A stretch of DNA of 64,000 nt, taken from NCBI GenBank assembly GCA_022606495.2, contig JAHDVE020007877.1:62001-126000 (forward strand). Reading direction: 5' to 3'. Position 1 is the stretch's first letter. The number at the start of each line of letters is the position of its first letter. Under the pieces are notes generated by a model. That model was not told the DNA's origin, searched no databases, and saw only the letters and a list, made by a program, of their open reading frames with translations. The position numbers were made by a program, and so were the translations under genes. Shown here in pieces: positions 34,479-44,935 of this stretch. The stretch is from Halesus radiatus (lineage: Eukaryota; Arthropoda; Insecta; Trichoptera; Limnephilidae).

Positions 34479-35004
34479 TTATCGCAAACCCGCCAAGTTA
34501 ATCAATATATACTAGTGTTCCATTCAATAATTACTGTTTTTATTATATTTTTCACCTGTAAACAACCAACTTTATTAGTATGAGAGAGGCTTGTAACGGC
34601 TAAATCCCTCAAATAGATGGCGTCGAGACAAATTATGTCTACATTTTATTGGTGAAAATTGCTTTGACTTGTCAAATATATTTGAAAAGTCAAGCAGTGT
34701 TTCAGGCTAATAATTATTGTTTATAAAAATAATTGTTACCCTTTGCGCTATGCACAAAAATCTTGTCTTAAGTTTTTAAGAACTTCGGTTTATCAATTAA
34801 TAAATATTTGACAAGTCAAAGCAATTTTCACCAATAAAATGTAGACATAATTTGTCTCGACGCCATCTATTTGAGGGATTTAGCCGTTACAAGCCTTTCT
34901 CACACTAATAAAGTTGGTTGTTTACAGGTGAAAATATAATAAAAACAGTAATTATTGAATGAAACACTAGTATATATTGATTAACTTGGCGGGTTTTGCG
35001 ATAA

Positions 35005-35075
35005 GCCGACGTAGCTCAACGGTAGAGCATCTGACCGGATATCAGAAGGGTGCAGGTTCGAGTCCTGTCGACGAC
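35005..35075 (+). tRNA. tRNA-like sequence, right arm
   Basis: D stem GCTC/GAGC, anticodon stem TCTGA/TCAGA around CCGGATA, T stem-loop GCAGG TTCGAGT CCTGT. The acceptor has two mismatches. Compared with the left copy, the fourth anticodon-stem pair changed from A-T to G-C on both sides, so pairing was kept. Box A (TAGCTCAACGG) and box B are recognisable pol III promoters. Confidence 0.5.
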
Positions 35076-37559
35076 ATTTATCTTTGCTCGGAAAGGTTTT
35101 TTTCAATTTGGATGAGTGTTTCAGGCTAATAATTATTGTTTATAAAAATAATTAAATGATTATTTATGTCTTAAAACTGAAAACGGCTTCATTCAAACAA
35201 TCAACAGCGCCACTCGTGAACAGGGTGCGACTAAATCCTGTTTAGACCATATAAATGTAAAAAATATTAACTTCATTGACTCATTTGTTATCCACACATC
35301 GATTTCGGATCACTATACTACAGCCCTCTGCCTCAAAGTTAAACCTCCCCAACTGCTAAAATTAAATACGTCCCTCGAACAAACTACACTAATTTACTTG
35401 AGGACTTGCGTTCAGAAAACTGGCAAAACGTATTTGACCAAATTGACACGAACATTGCGATGAAGGAATTCACTACTAAACTACATTCATATATATCTAA
35501 ACATACTGGTAAGAAACTCATATCAAACAGCCAGTTTAAACTCACGCCCTGGATCTCTCCTGGTCTTGTTAAATCTATCCACAGAAGGAACCAACTTCAT
35601 GAAAAGGCGAAAAGGTATCCAGATAATATTTTAGTACAAACTCATTACAAAAAATACAGGAATTTATGTAAAAATTTAATTAAATCTACGAAGGAAAATT
35701 ATTATAAAAAGTTCATTTACGAAAATACATACTCTCCAAAACGTTTGTGGGAAGCATTTCGTGATATTAGTAAAACTAAAAACAGTAAGTCTTCCGAAAT
35801 TAAAACATTGAACATCAATAACATATACTCTTCCAATCCCAAAAATATGGCAAATTTTGCTAATGAGTATTACACATCAGTGGGAGCCACACTTGCAATT
35901 TTTTTTATTTTAAAATGTAATAAAACTGAAACCGAACTCGCCAACTTAATCACCTCTAATCTCGAGCATAAAATAGAAAATTTCCAAACAACAACAAACG
36001 AAGTATTAAAAATAATAGACGACTTAAAGACATTGAATGCTTGTGGACCAGATAGTCTCAACAAATCTGCTTAAAGTAATAAAATCATTCATAGCACCTC
36101 CGATTGCGTTCTTTTCTAATCTAAGCTTCCAATCGGGCATATTCCCTGATCATTTAAAACACTCAATTATTACATTGATTCACAAAAACGGAGATAAGTC
36201 GCAGATTCAAAATTACCGGCCAATATCTCTGCTAAACTCGCTCTCAAAAATCATTGAAAAAATTGTTAAGAACTGTCTCACCCTTTACCTTGAACATAAT
36301 AACATACTTTCTAAGAGACAATATGGCTTCCGACCAGGATTAGGTACTGAAAATGCTATCTCTAAACTGACGAAAATCATCTCCAATAATATCGACGGAG
36401 GAATTAAATGCATCGCGATCTTCCTGGATTTAGCTAAAGCTTTTGACACAATCTCGCATAAAATTCTTTTGAAAAAATTACAGCTAATCGGTATACAGGG
36501 AAAACTATTTAAATGGCTGGGTAGTTACTTAGAAAACAGAAGCCAAAGAGTTAATATCAATGATACTCTAAGCGATCTAGCCAATATCGTATTTGGTGTA
36601 CCACAAGGAAGAATTTTAGGGCCTATTTTGTTCAATATATACATCAACGACCTATGTAACAGTAACCTTGCCGATCACACCTTTGCTGATGATACAGTAT
36701 TGATTTATGAAGGCAAAAGCTGGAACGAAGTTCATAGTAAAGCAGAAATTGGTATAAACAAGGTTATGCAATGGTTAGACAATAACCTCCTTACTCTCAA
36801 TACGGATAAAACCAAATTCATACGTTTCAGTGCAACGCAAGCGGAACAACCCAAAGATGTGCTAAACATTACTGCTCACCTTTGCAACGAAATAAATACT
36901 TTGTACTTTCAATAACTTAGAATGCGTGGATAGTTTAAAATATTTAGGAATCATTATTGCCAAATTCCTGAGATGGGATGAACACGTCAACTCAACTGCC
37001 ACAAAAGTCAGAAAACTCACTCACCTTTTCATGACTATTAGAAATATTCTAAACGTAAAAGATCTAAAATCAATATATTATGCCATGTGTAATTCTTTAC
37101 TTGAATATGCATCCTTAGGATGGGGCGGTTGTGCCAAAAATTTTTTGGATCCCCTGGCAAAAGTGCAGAAATCCTTAATAAGAGTCATCCTTAAAAAACC
37201 CTTCAGCTACCTCAGTGATGAATTATTCAAAGAAATGCAAGTTCTTGATGTCAGACAACTGTATATCAGGAAAATTATATTACACACACATAAACAACAT
37301 CACCACTACCCGTCTATCGATCACTATCACGACACCAGACACTCAAGAAGTAATCCAATAGTTTCAACAAAAACCATGACATCCCTTGCTCAAAGACAAT
37401 TCTCATACTTGGGACCAAAATTGTTCAACATAATACCCGATACATGAAAAAAGAAAAGTACAAACGTCCTGCCTAAACTGATCAATGTATGGCTTCTCGA
37501 ATTAGGGAGGGTCAAAAGCGAACATATGCTCATTAATAGATATGTACAATTTTAATAAA

Positions 37560-38110
37560 ACCTTCATATGTAATTCATTACCACTATACACTAAATTTAA
37601 AAAAAAATGCATATCATACTTTAATGTTGTACACTTTAAACTTTTAAACTTTTATACTTTATACTTTTAACTGTTACATCTCATATGTAATTCATTTTTA
37701 CTCTACACTAAATTTAAAAGAAATGCATATCATACTTTAATCTTTTATTTTTTATACTTTTATACTTTATATTTTAAACTTGTACATATCAATTGTAATT
37801 CATTATTAATCTACACTAATTTACAAAATGCATATCATACTTTAATTTTTTATACTTTAAACTTTTACTCTTTTTACTTTCAAATTTTACATCTCATATG
37901 TAATTCATTCTTTCCCTACAGTAAATCTATAAAAGGCATTATCATACTTTAAACTTTCATACTTTAAACTTCTATACTTTATACTTAAACTTTTACATCT
38001 CATACGTAATTCATTAATACTCTACATTTAATTAAAAAATGCATATCATACTTTAAACTGTTTTTCACTTTTGTTTATACTTTAAACTTTTATATCACAT
38101 GTGTAATTCA
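37560..38110 (+). repeat. Tandem ~105 bp repeats in LINE A 3' UTR
   Basis: The word (C)ATATGTAATTCATT recurs at about 37567, 37684, 37790, 37896, 38003 and 38097. Each is followed by CTACA...AATTTA, ATGCATATCATACTTTAA and runs of ACTTTTA. The truncated 3' ends at 1-400 and 48640-48915 do not show these repeats. Confidence 0.75.
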
Positions 38111-38277
38111 TTATTATTCTACAATACAGTACATTAAATTTAAAAAAATAATAATAAAAATGCAACATACTTAAAAAAAAAAAACAGAATAATTTTTTTT
38201 TTCTTATTAAATTTACTTTATTGATTCTTTTATATTCTCTCATGTATATGTATATTAATATGAACTAAACTTATCAA

Positions 38278-38322
38278 TTTGACTGTCCTAAAACGGGATT
38301 TGTTCCTAGTTGGACAGTCAAA
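38278..38322 (+). promoter_or_regulatory. Conserved 3' hairpin of LINE A
   Basis: TTTGACTGTCC at 38278-38288 pairs with GGACAGTCAAA at 38312-38322 across a 23-base loop containing ACGGGATTTGTTCC. Copies at 304-348 and 48866-48910 keep the pairing partly, with loop text nearly unchanged. A terminal stem-loop is a plausible recognition element for the family's reverse transcriptase. Confidence 0.6.
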
Positions 38323-38386
38323 GCCTTTTTAAATATTTCTGTAAAATAATGTGTGTTTCAAATAAATATTATTATTATTATTATAT

Positions 38387-38697
38387 AGATCAGCAAATGC
38401 AGATTCTGAATATATAACTTTATTATTTATAATTATACATAGAATTTATAAATCGTTATTTAAAAGTGAATAAAAAACCATCTCATCTAAACACCTTGTT
38501 ATGCTGGTACCATTGAATTTGGAACATCTGACGTCACATGCGAATTCTGTTTTCGTATTAGTATGGACATTTTTATTTTTCACTTTTGTTTTGTATTTTA
38601 AATGTATTTTTTTGGTTTTGGTGAAATTTAAACATAATTTGGGTGACATTAAACTCTATAATTGTTGTTCAATATATAAAAAAAACTATTATAAGTG
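38387..38697. repeat. Dispersed ~300 bp repeat, second copy
   Basis: Matches the hnRNP-intron copy at 12955-13232, with an extra ~60 bases (about 38475-38545). It begins directly after the (ATT)n tail of LINE A, so LINE A may have inserted beside or into it. Confidence 0.7.
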
Positions 38698-38879
38698 AAA
38701 TGATGAATGAGAAAGATGAAATACAAAATGAGAAACATAAATAAAGGATGAAATACTTTGAAGAGGTCTTCGAAAGCAACCCGAGTGATAGTGATTCCAG
38801 TGGCGAGTCGGGTATGAATGACGGTGAGGTGAATGTTCCCAAAATTAGCATGGATGAAACTAAAAGATCAATTTAATGT

Positions 38880-39310
38880 ATGAAGAATGGTAAGACTGTT
38901 GGTTTCTCAAAGGTCAAAGATAATGCAAATATTGAACGACAGAAACAATCACTGCATTAGAGCAAACACGATTTCTCGAAGATTTATCAAATGTAACCCA
39001 GAAGCAAAAAGGCAACTTTTCAATTCGTTCTGCACCAGCCTGTATACCTCGGAGTTGTGGACCAACTTTAATAAAGAAACTCTAAAAATAATGGAGGTGC
39101 AATATAATAACTCGTACCGAATGCTTTTCGGACTGTCCTGGTAATGCAGTGCCACTGAGATGTTTGTGGAAGGGCGCATCCCCGGATTCCGAGCCTTAAC
39201 AAAAAAACGGATCAACAAGTACAGAACGCGACTAGCCAAGAGCGAAAACACCCCTGTGATAGCAGTACTGAATTTTTGGCAGGATCCCATTCAAAGAGAT
39301 GGAGCCAATT
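38880..39310 (+). mobile_element. LINE fragment (fourth family)
   Basis: The frames read IRANTISRRFIKCNPEAKRQL, FNSFCTSLYTSELW, MEVQYNNSYRMLFGLSW, then, after an in-frame stop at 39142, CSATEMFVEGRIPGFRALT and KKRINKYRTRL. The order RF..C....K..LF.S(F/Y)C..LY...LW, V.YNN.(F/Y)R.L.(G/H)LP, CSAS.MF...R is a C-terminal LINE signature. A minus copy is at 61491-61760. Confidence 0.65.
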
Positions 39311-39688
39311 CCTGATTATTTAGATATAAAAAAAATATACACATATTTTTAAAGTTTTTATTATCATATCTTATCTTTTTGTATTTGTCCCTTAAGATAT
39401 TGAATCTTTTGTTATATTTTGCTGCACACATTATATTATATGGAACTCGTGGGATTGCACAACCCCAAGTTCTGGAATAAACATAAAAAAATCAAAACGT
39501 CATACAGACACACTTTACACAACAACATGAACATATATTTAAGCACCATACATACACAATATGGAAAGCAATCCATTAGCTGCGATTGGGGAAATTTATG
39601 TAATTGATTTCCAGACGAAATTCAAAAAGTAAGTAGAGATTGGGGGAAGAGAAAGTGACGGATGATGCGGAGAAGGGAAATTATATTG

Positions 39689-40105
39689 TGTTATGTAACA
39701 AGATTAGCTACAATTTAATAGAAGAATCTAGCCCTTTATAAGGGAGTTCCTAGAACTTTCTCGAACACACGCTAGCAGTGATCTCGGCGTTTGACACAAC
39801 GGCGCCACTTCGCTCGTAGCGGCCTACGTGACTTGATGCACGAGGTCCCGCTAGCACAAAAGCTATCCGCCATCTTACACTCACTCAGATGCCGGCAGCC
39901 GAACAGTGAAGTGGATACGGCATGCCCTTCGGGCACGCGGCCACACTGCGTAGTTTCTGGCGTCATCTTGCCGCCATTGCATCAGTACATTTTAAACTCG
40001 TTGTCTTTTCATAAGCCTAAATATTAAAGTCAGTGACCAGTGCAATAACACGCTGTGTCCTGCCTGATGTTGTACGTGTGAGATTCAGAGTCCCTCGACA
40101 TAACA
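39689..40105 (+). mobile_element. Probable solo LTR
   Basis: A 417-bp block starts TGTTATGT and ends ACATAACA, a perfect 8-bp inverted terminus with TG...CA. It contains a TATA-like CCCTTTATAAGGG at ~39732 and an ATTAAA at ~40022. It is GC-richer than its surroundings. A purine-rich tract (GCGGAGAAGGGAA) precedes it, as a polypurine tract would before a 3' LTR. No target duplication is seen (tattg / ctttt), and no second LTR or gag-pol is in the window. Confidence 0.5.
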
Positions 40106-40965
40106 CTTTTTATGCTGAGGGAACGTGATACCAGTCGCTGACCAACTCATGTAAGCAGTATGTTCAACCCTCCTTTCTGTGCTGTAGTAACTGTGCCCTT
40201 TGAATAACAAGCCCGATTTGAGATTCACCAGAGAGAGAGAGAGATTATCGAGACTCAAATTAGGTTAGGTACTACCCCTTGTTTTGAACCCCGTATGTAT
40301 TACCTGTAAATGTTTTCCCTGTAAAATAAACCCTGTCTAGAAGGCATGCATCTTTTCATTGGTAGTTAAGGCGATCGCTTGTTTCGCAATCGTCAAAATC
40401 ATGAAAATGGTGTTTTTTTGCTTTGAAAGTTTGATTACCTATAATTATTCTAGGTTCTTCAGTAAATTACTGTGAATGGAACACATCCTTGCCCCAAATT
40501 TAACTGAACATTTTTTTAATATTTGTTTCTTTATAAGCCTAGAAAAAAATTAAGAGTGATGGCTGTAAAAATGGTTTGGTATCCAAGATCTCCCACTTAA
40601 CAACAATTTATCTAGTTTTGTTTTATTGCGTAATGTAGAAAAAATTATTACCCATTAGATGACCGTGAAACATTTTGAATTTTAGCCCTAAATATAACAG
40701 CATAACATAAAATACGTGTTTTTAATAAAATATTTCTTACGTAATATCGAACAGGTACCCGGAGGTTCATACAAGTTTCAACTCTATAGTTACTGAACGT
40801 TAGGACGTATTTCAATGTTCCACTTCTATACCGAGTTAGTTCACGCCCAACTTCGGTGGCGAATAGACGTCTTTATAGTTCGCGTCGCTTCGTTCCGTGC
40901 TCCTTTTTTTAGATCAATATAGTTTACGCGCAATCGATTTTGAGATTCCCGAGTGATATAGTATA
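40106..40965. other. Flank and possible promoter of the KEN-box gene
   Basis: No ORF. The last ~150 bases (40810-40965) are CpG-richer than the surrounding DNA and lead directly into the ATG at 40966, so a promoter and short 5' UTR are likely here. No TATA box at a convincing position. Confidence 0.35.
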
Positions 40966-41042
40966 ATGGGCAACAAAGGAAATAAAAAAGTGGGTCCACT
41001 CAGCGGACTTAGGAAGAGAAAAGTCAACGCTGGAATGTTTGG
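40966..41042 (+). CDS. KEN-box gene exon 1
   Basis: Starts ATGGGCAAC with A at -3 (gtataATGG). It is Lys/Arg/Gly-rich and ends at a strong GG|gtaagt donor. As written, 77 nt leaves phase 2 whereas exon 2 needs phase 0. Confidence 0.5.
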
Positions 41043-42067
41043 GTAAGTTCCAATCATCTTTATTTATTATTTAAGCCCAAATTGGGATTTACACATAATT
41101 ACCGTTGCTAGAAATAGTTCATTTAAATATTCTCAGAAAATTTGAATAAATTTTTATTTCATCAATGTATTTTTTTTACAGGTAACTATATCAACCCGTA
41201 AAAAACAACTCGTAAAGAAGTCGCTGATAGTTCCCGGAGAACTTTTAACTGTCAATGAAAATGTACAGGTAAGCTGGAACATATTACCTACCCGCTTTTA
41301 AAATTGTATTATATTATAATACTCATTTCAATATTGAAACAACCATGAAGTATCTTTGTCAATACGTTTGGAATAACGCAATTTCACAAAACATCGTATT
41401 TGTTATTTGACGGCGGGTATCAATTTTAGTTTAAAATCATTCCACTTCGCGCGCATTCCAAATCGCCGCACAGTGGTCACGATAAAAAAATTATGAAATC
41501 GTCAATTATTTGGTTATCTTGAATTATTTTAATTTTTCATAAAAATTGAATGTAAATTACTTTTTATGGATTTAGCGTTTATTTTTTGATGAACGTGCAT
41601 TTATAATAATACATTTTTAACAAAAACAATACGTAACAACAAATAAGTGCAAAAGTAATTAAACATGTTTTAATTGCAGATCGAATGTAACAAAGAAAAT
41701 AATGCACCGCCACAAAATTTCAATCCAAAACGAATATCTTCATTAGATGAGACAGAAGACACGGATTTTAAAAACCATTCTCTTGTGGTGAGTTATTATT
41801 TATTTAGATCTTAAAATTAAATAAACTTACCAGTACTTAAAAAAAAAATTATTAATATGTAGGTAATATTAGCATATTAAAAAAATATTTGTTTATGTCA
41901 AATTTATTACGTGCATAACTTGTTTAATAAAATGTTACTTTACGAAACGTGTACAAAATTAATTAAATGTGTTTTAATTGCAGATCGAATGTGACAAAGA
42001 GAACATGACACCGCTACAATTTGTTTATCAAAAATCTTCTTTTCATGAGATAGAAGAAAGTTCCTAA
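40966..42067 (+). CDS. Small four-exon protein with two KEN-box exons; broken or miscalled in exon 1
   Basis: Family not recognised. Exons: 40966-41042 (M-GNKGNKKVGPLSGLRKRK...), 41182-41268, 41680-41787, 41984-42067 (TAA). Exons 2-4 are all phase 0 with good GT-AG sites (87, 108 and 84 nt) and give a basic segment (TRKKQLVKKSLIVPGELL), then IECNKENNAPPQ...SLDETEDTD and IECDKENMTPLQ...EIEESS. Each of the last two exons starts IEC(N/D)KEN. KEN is the APC/C recognition motif, and ENxxP context is typical of cell-cycle degrons, so a mitotically degraded regulator (securin- or sororin-like in style) is possible. Exon 1 ends ATG TTT GG|gtaagt, one base short; with GGGG it would join exon 2 in frame. 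AATAAA signals follow at 42127-42136. Confidence 0.55.
41182..41268 (+). CDS. KEN-box gene exon 2
   Basis: An 87-nt exon between tttttttacag and GTACAG|gtaagc, 29 codons open only in the phase that matches exons 3 and 4. It starts VTISTRKKQLVKK. Confidence 0.55.
41680..41787 (+). CDS. KEN-box gene exon 3 (first KEN)
   Basis: A 108-nt phase-0 exon between gttttaattgcag and CTTGTG|gtgagt. It encodes IECNKENNAPPQNF and an acidic stretch LDETEDTD. Confidence 0.58.
41984..42067 (+). CDS. KEN-box gene exon 4 (second KEN) and stop
   Basis: An 84-nt exon after an acceptor tract almost identical to that of exon 3 (tgttttaattgcagATCGAATGT). It encodes IECDKENMTPLQFVYQ...EIEESS and TAA. It is a tandem duplicate of exon 3 that has become the terminal exon. 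Confidence 0.58.
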   Translation: MECDKENMTPLQFVYQKSSFHEIEESS

Positions 42068-42126
42068 TGGCCTAATTAGGTAAACACTGGATAAATAACT
42101 AAAATCAATGTAAAAATATGTATATA

Positions 42127-42136
42127 AATAAATAAA
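42127..42136 (+). terminator. Polyadenylation signals of the KEN-box gene
   Basis: Overlapping AATAAATAAAATA-type signals 60-70 bases after the TAA at 42065. Confidence 0.5.
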
Positions 42137-42139
42137 ATC

Positions 42140-42655
42140 TTAATAAATACTTTTAAAAAGAGTGAAGTAACCAATAAAAAGAAGGCAAAATAAGTAACTT
42201 GTAAATGTCTATAAATCTATTTATTATGTAGTTGTGTTCCCATAGTTTCTTCTTTGTAATAAAACTCATAAATTGTTAGTAAACAGGCGCACGGTGGGAA
42301 TGGGCATACTATCAGAACTGGAAGTTGAAGGGGATTTGTTTTGAAGCCTATTAAGGGATAATTCTACATTTTTATCTACATCATATTCCAATACTGTTAT
42401 ATTGAACGTAAACGTTAAAAAAATGTTTTAATAACAATAATAAACTAGATAATATTGTCGTTCTTTACTGGAGTTTTTCTATGTATTTAAATAATATTAA
42501 AACAAAATAAATTAATAAAACAAAAATATATTATTTCGTTATTTTATGTTTCACGACTTTACCAAGCGTATCCACTGTGTTATTTTCGTTATAAGAGGCG
42601 GGTACGTCTTTTCGGCGACCTTTCTTCTAATTGGTTAAACGATACGGGCGATCTA
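42140..42655. other. No gene recognised
   Basis: AT-rich sequence, nothing identifiable. Confidence 0.35.
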
Positions 42656-42659
42656 GTCC

Positions 42660-42900
42660 AAATACGCCCCATTATGAATTTTGTGGTGACCGGTGGATGG
42701 CCTTAAGTCCCTTTTCCATTGAGTCCGATATGAGGCCGCGCCGATCTGCGATTTTGAGACAAGAGCTGTGATGCCCTTACCAACTGAGCTAACCTGGTGG
42801 AACCCTGAGATCAGCCCTCGCGTCTGGCCTCGAGATGAGTTAACCAGTCTCTGTACTATTACATCGCCGCCCTAGGTTGGGGCTAGCCCTATATCAATTG
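42660..42900 (-). mobile_element. tRNA-derived SINE-like sequence
   Basis: On the minus strand GGTTAGCTCAGTTGGTAAG gives a canonical tRNA box A and D arm (about 42797-42779). It lies inside a ~200 bp GC-richer block that ends in AT-rich DNA. Box B downstream is degenerate. This looks like a decayed SINE rather than a tRNA gene. Confidence 0.45.
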
Positions 42901-43237
42901 TTAAAATGAAGAATATTTTTATGCCAGTATCTTTATTAAAACTATGGTTCATTGTAATGGAATTTTAAGGATTCAGTATTATTTGTAAAGTGTAAATTAA
43001 ATTTATAATTTTTATACTTAAAGAATTTACGTTGAATGCTTTCGATACTTTCAATATGGGCTTGGTATAAAGGTGTCCAAATCGGTGTGCAATATTCTAA
43101 GGTTTATCAGGATTCGAGCAATCATCACGATTGTGTTCAGGTTTTGCACAGTGAGAACAGGTGGGCGTGTCAGCATTACACTTCGAGGCGGTGTGTCCAT
43201 AAAGTTGACAGTTTCCGAATTGCGTATACGATTTTGA

Positions 43238-43345
43238 CGGTCTCCGTGGTTGAGTGGTTACGATCCTTGGCTACGAATCCGGTGGTCGCGGGTTCAAATC
43301 CCTACGTGCGCAAGTAACTTTTATTTGATTAAATTTCATAATTTT
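43238..43345 (+). mobile_element. tRNA-related SINE head
   Basis: GGTCTCCGTGGTTGAGTGG then TTACGATCCTTGGC, and box B GGTTCAAATCC at about 43290, followed by an AT-rich tail. Box A and box B spacing fits a tRNA, but the anticodon arm does not fold cleanly. Confidence 0.5.
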
Positions 43346-43389
43346 TTATTTAAAAACAGATTCATTTAAAATAACATGTACAATATTTG

Positions 43390-43660
43390 CGGCACGTTCC
43401 AGAGTGGTTGATACTGTCAGTATCGCCCTGGTGAAAGACCACCAATCAGAATCGAAACGTTGCTTGAAATGGCTTTAGCCGAATCTGGTGACTAGATCTG
43501 AATAGCCAGGTACTTTATCCCACCTTCCTCTTTCCCATTTCCTTCCCATCTTCAATACCTTCAGCCTCACAATATACTCCAATTGGAGATGCCATAGGCT
43601 CACTGGCTCCAGATGATTGGGAGCAGCTTGGGCTTGTGTGGTGTCACATAAAGAAAACGA
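43390..43660 (+). repeat. Dispersed repeat family R2, copy 1
   Basis: Starts CGTTCCAGAGTGGTTGATAC then TCAGTATCGCC, and ends GGTGTCACATAAAG. It aligns along its length with 43768-44025, and in reverse with 48095-48375. The short ORFs in it are not conserved between copies. Confidence 0.65.
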
Positions 43661-43767
43661 AACAAACAAATATACATCCACATATATATGTACGAGTTTA
43701 TAGAAACAAACATAAAATGTACTCAAACTTATATACTCAAACTTGTACTCAAACTATATATAAGATT

Positions 43768-44025
43768 GGTGACATGTTCCGGAGTGGTAGATACTTTCAG
43801 TATCGCTTTGGCGAAATACCTACATTCAGAACCGACACACCGTGGGAAATGGCTTTAACCATGTTTGGTGACCAGACATAAATAACCAGGAATTTTGTCA
43901 CCTTCCCCACCCCACCCTTTAAGCCTCACAACATCCCCCAATGGGTATGCCTTAATTCCACTAGCTCCGGACAGTTGAGAGAAGTTGGGATTCTTGTACG
44001 ATATTCACATAAAGATTATCCATGG
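43768..44025 (+). repeat. Dispersed repeat family R2, copy 2
   Basis: Starts GACATGTTCCGGAGTGGTAG, passes CAGTATCGCTTTGGCGAAAT and ATGGGTATGCC, and ends GATATTCACATAAAGA. The common GTATTCACATAAAG-like terminus suggests a retroelement 3' end. A ~100 bp CA/TA-rich spacer separates it from copy 1. Confidence 0.65.
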
Positions 44026-44029
44026 CCTA

Positions 44030-44930
44030 GGAATAAATGCAAGCTTTAGGGTCGGAACTTAAGACGTTCTTAGACGATCGTTTTTTTCGTCCAGTTTCCA
44101 TATGAATTGTCTTTTTCTATGGAATTTTCTTTATAATTTTCCGTAGAAAAAGATAACTCACATGCAATCTGGATGAAAAAGGAATCATGTAAGAAGGCCT
44201 TTAGAAGCCGTTTCCTCAGGCACTATGGGAGCGATTGACAGGAAATTTAGGGTTTGTGTCTATTTTAAGATTGCCTTAAGAATATTTGATACAAAAAGCA
44301 TTACGTAAAAACACGTTAATAATTTTTTTTTATTACAACGTTATTTAAAAAAAAAACAATACCTTGGACACATTGAACAGCTGTTATGTAACCCTTTAGT
44401 GACCGAATATTTTTGAATAATTTAATGCGTATTTTCAAAAATAATTGTTTAAATCTGGATTTTTCCATATTGAATTTTTTTTTAAATAAAATAGCATTAA
44501 GTAGTTCAGTATCAATAATCCGTAAGAATTTGACGAAAACGAAAGCTCAAATGAAAATAATTTATACACCAAAATCGAATCCAAATGTGAAATGTGCATT
44601 CAATAGTTTCCCGCTCGTACTAAGAAGAGCCGGACACCGTGTACTAAGAAGAGTGAGAAAATTTTCTGCGGGTGGGTTTATTTCATATACATCTCTACAG
44701 TTTTATTCCGAGCTTTGATGAAATTCATGAAATTTTGCACACTTGATCTTCAGAACAAGAGGAAGGCCACTGTCTATATGAGATTTCGTTAAACCACCCC
44801 CACCCCCTTAAACAAGAATTTTGGTACTTCTTGATAAAAATTTTCACACTTGACGTTCAAAATAAGTTGAAAATTACTGGGTGGTGGTAGGAGTAGGGGT
44901 AACACGCGACCTCAAAACGTTACTCCAAAC
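44030..44930. other. No gene recognised
   Basis: AT-rich. A 101-codon plus ORF at 44413-44718 has no recognisable domain and ordinary AT-rich composition, so it is not called. An imperfect palindrome around 44085-44195 (GTCTTTTTCTATGG / CCGTAGAAAAAGATA) is noted. Confidence 0.35.
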
Positions 44931-44935
44931 CATTA

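Larger units (their letters stand above)
34250..35153. mobile_element. Palindromic tRNA-bearing insertion
   Basis: Inserted in the LINE A endonuclease. AAATGATTATT (11 bp) flanks both ends, and removing the insert plus one duplicate restores the LINE frame (QQSNDYLCLK). The left arm (34257-34690) is the reverse complement of a ~440 bp unit. The right part starts with a further copy of that unit's tail (34697-34803), then its head and middle (34804-35153), so the unit is circularly permuted or was tandem before inversion. Each arm carries one 71-base tRNA-like sequence. No ORF is present, so mobilisation would depend on other elements. Confidence 0.75.
33890..38386 (+). mobile_element. LINE family A, 5'-truncated copy with nested insertion
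   Basis: APE-type non-LTR retrotransposon. Endonuclease parts: 33901-34209 (SGIVVYIRDGIQ, LCVFAIYRSP), then after a frameshift IIGDLNIN at about 34200. The frame is interrupted at 34250-35153 by another element and resumes with CLDHI and SISDHYTTALCL. The linker and reverse transcriptase run through 35406-36066 and 36037-36915 (RPISLLN, QYGFRPGLGTENAI, FLDLAKAFDTISH, VPQGRILGP, TFADDTVLI), and the C-terminal region is 36926-37447. The FADD box is intact, but frameshifts near 34195, 36050 and 36905 and a TAA near 34231 inactivate it. The 3' UTR has tandem repeats and the conserved hairpin, and the element ends in an (ATT)n tail. It falls in the broad CR1/Jockey group by motif style; the clade is not settled. 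Confidence 0.88.

Noticed and set aside
44413..44718. 101-codon ORF
   Set aside because: AT-rich, no recognisable motif and no flanking gene signals.
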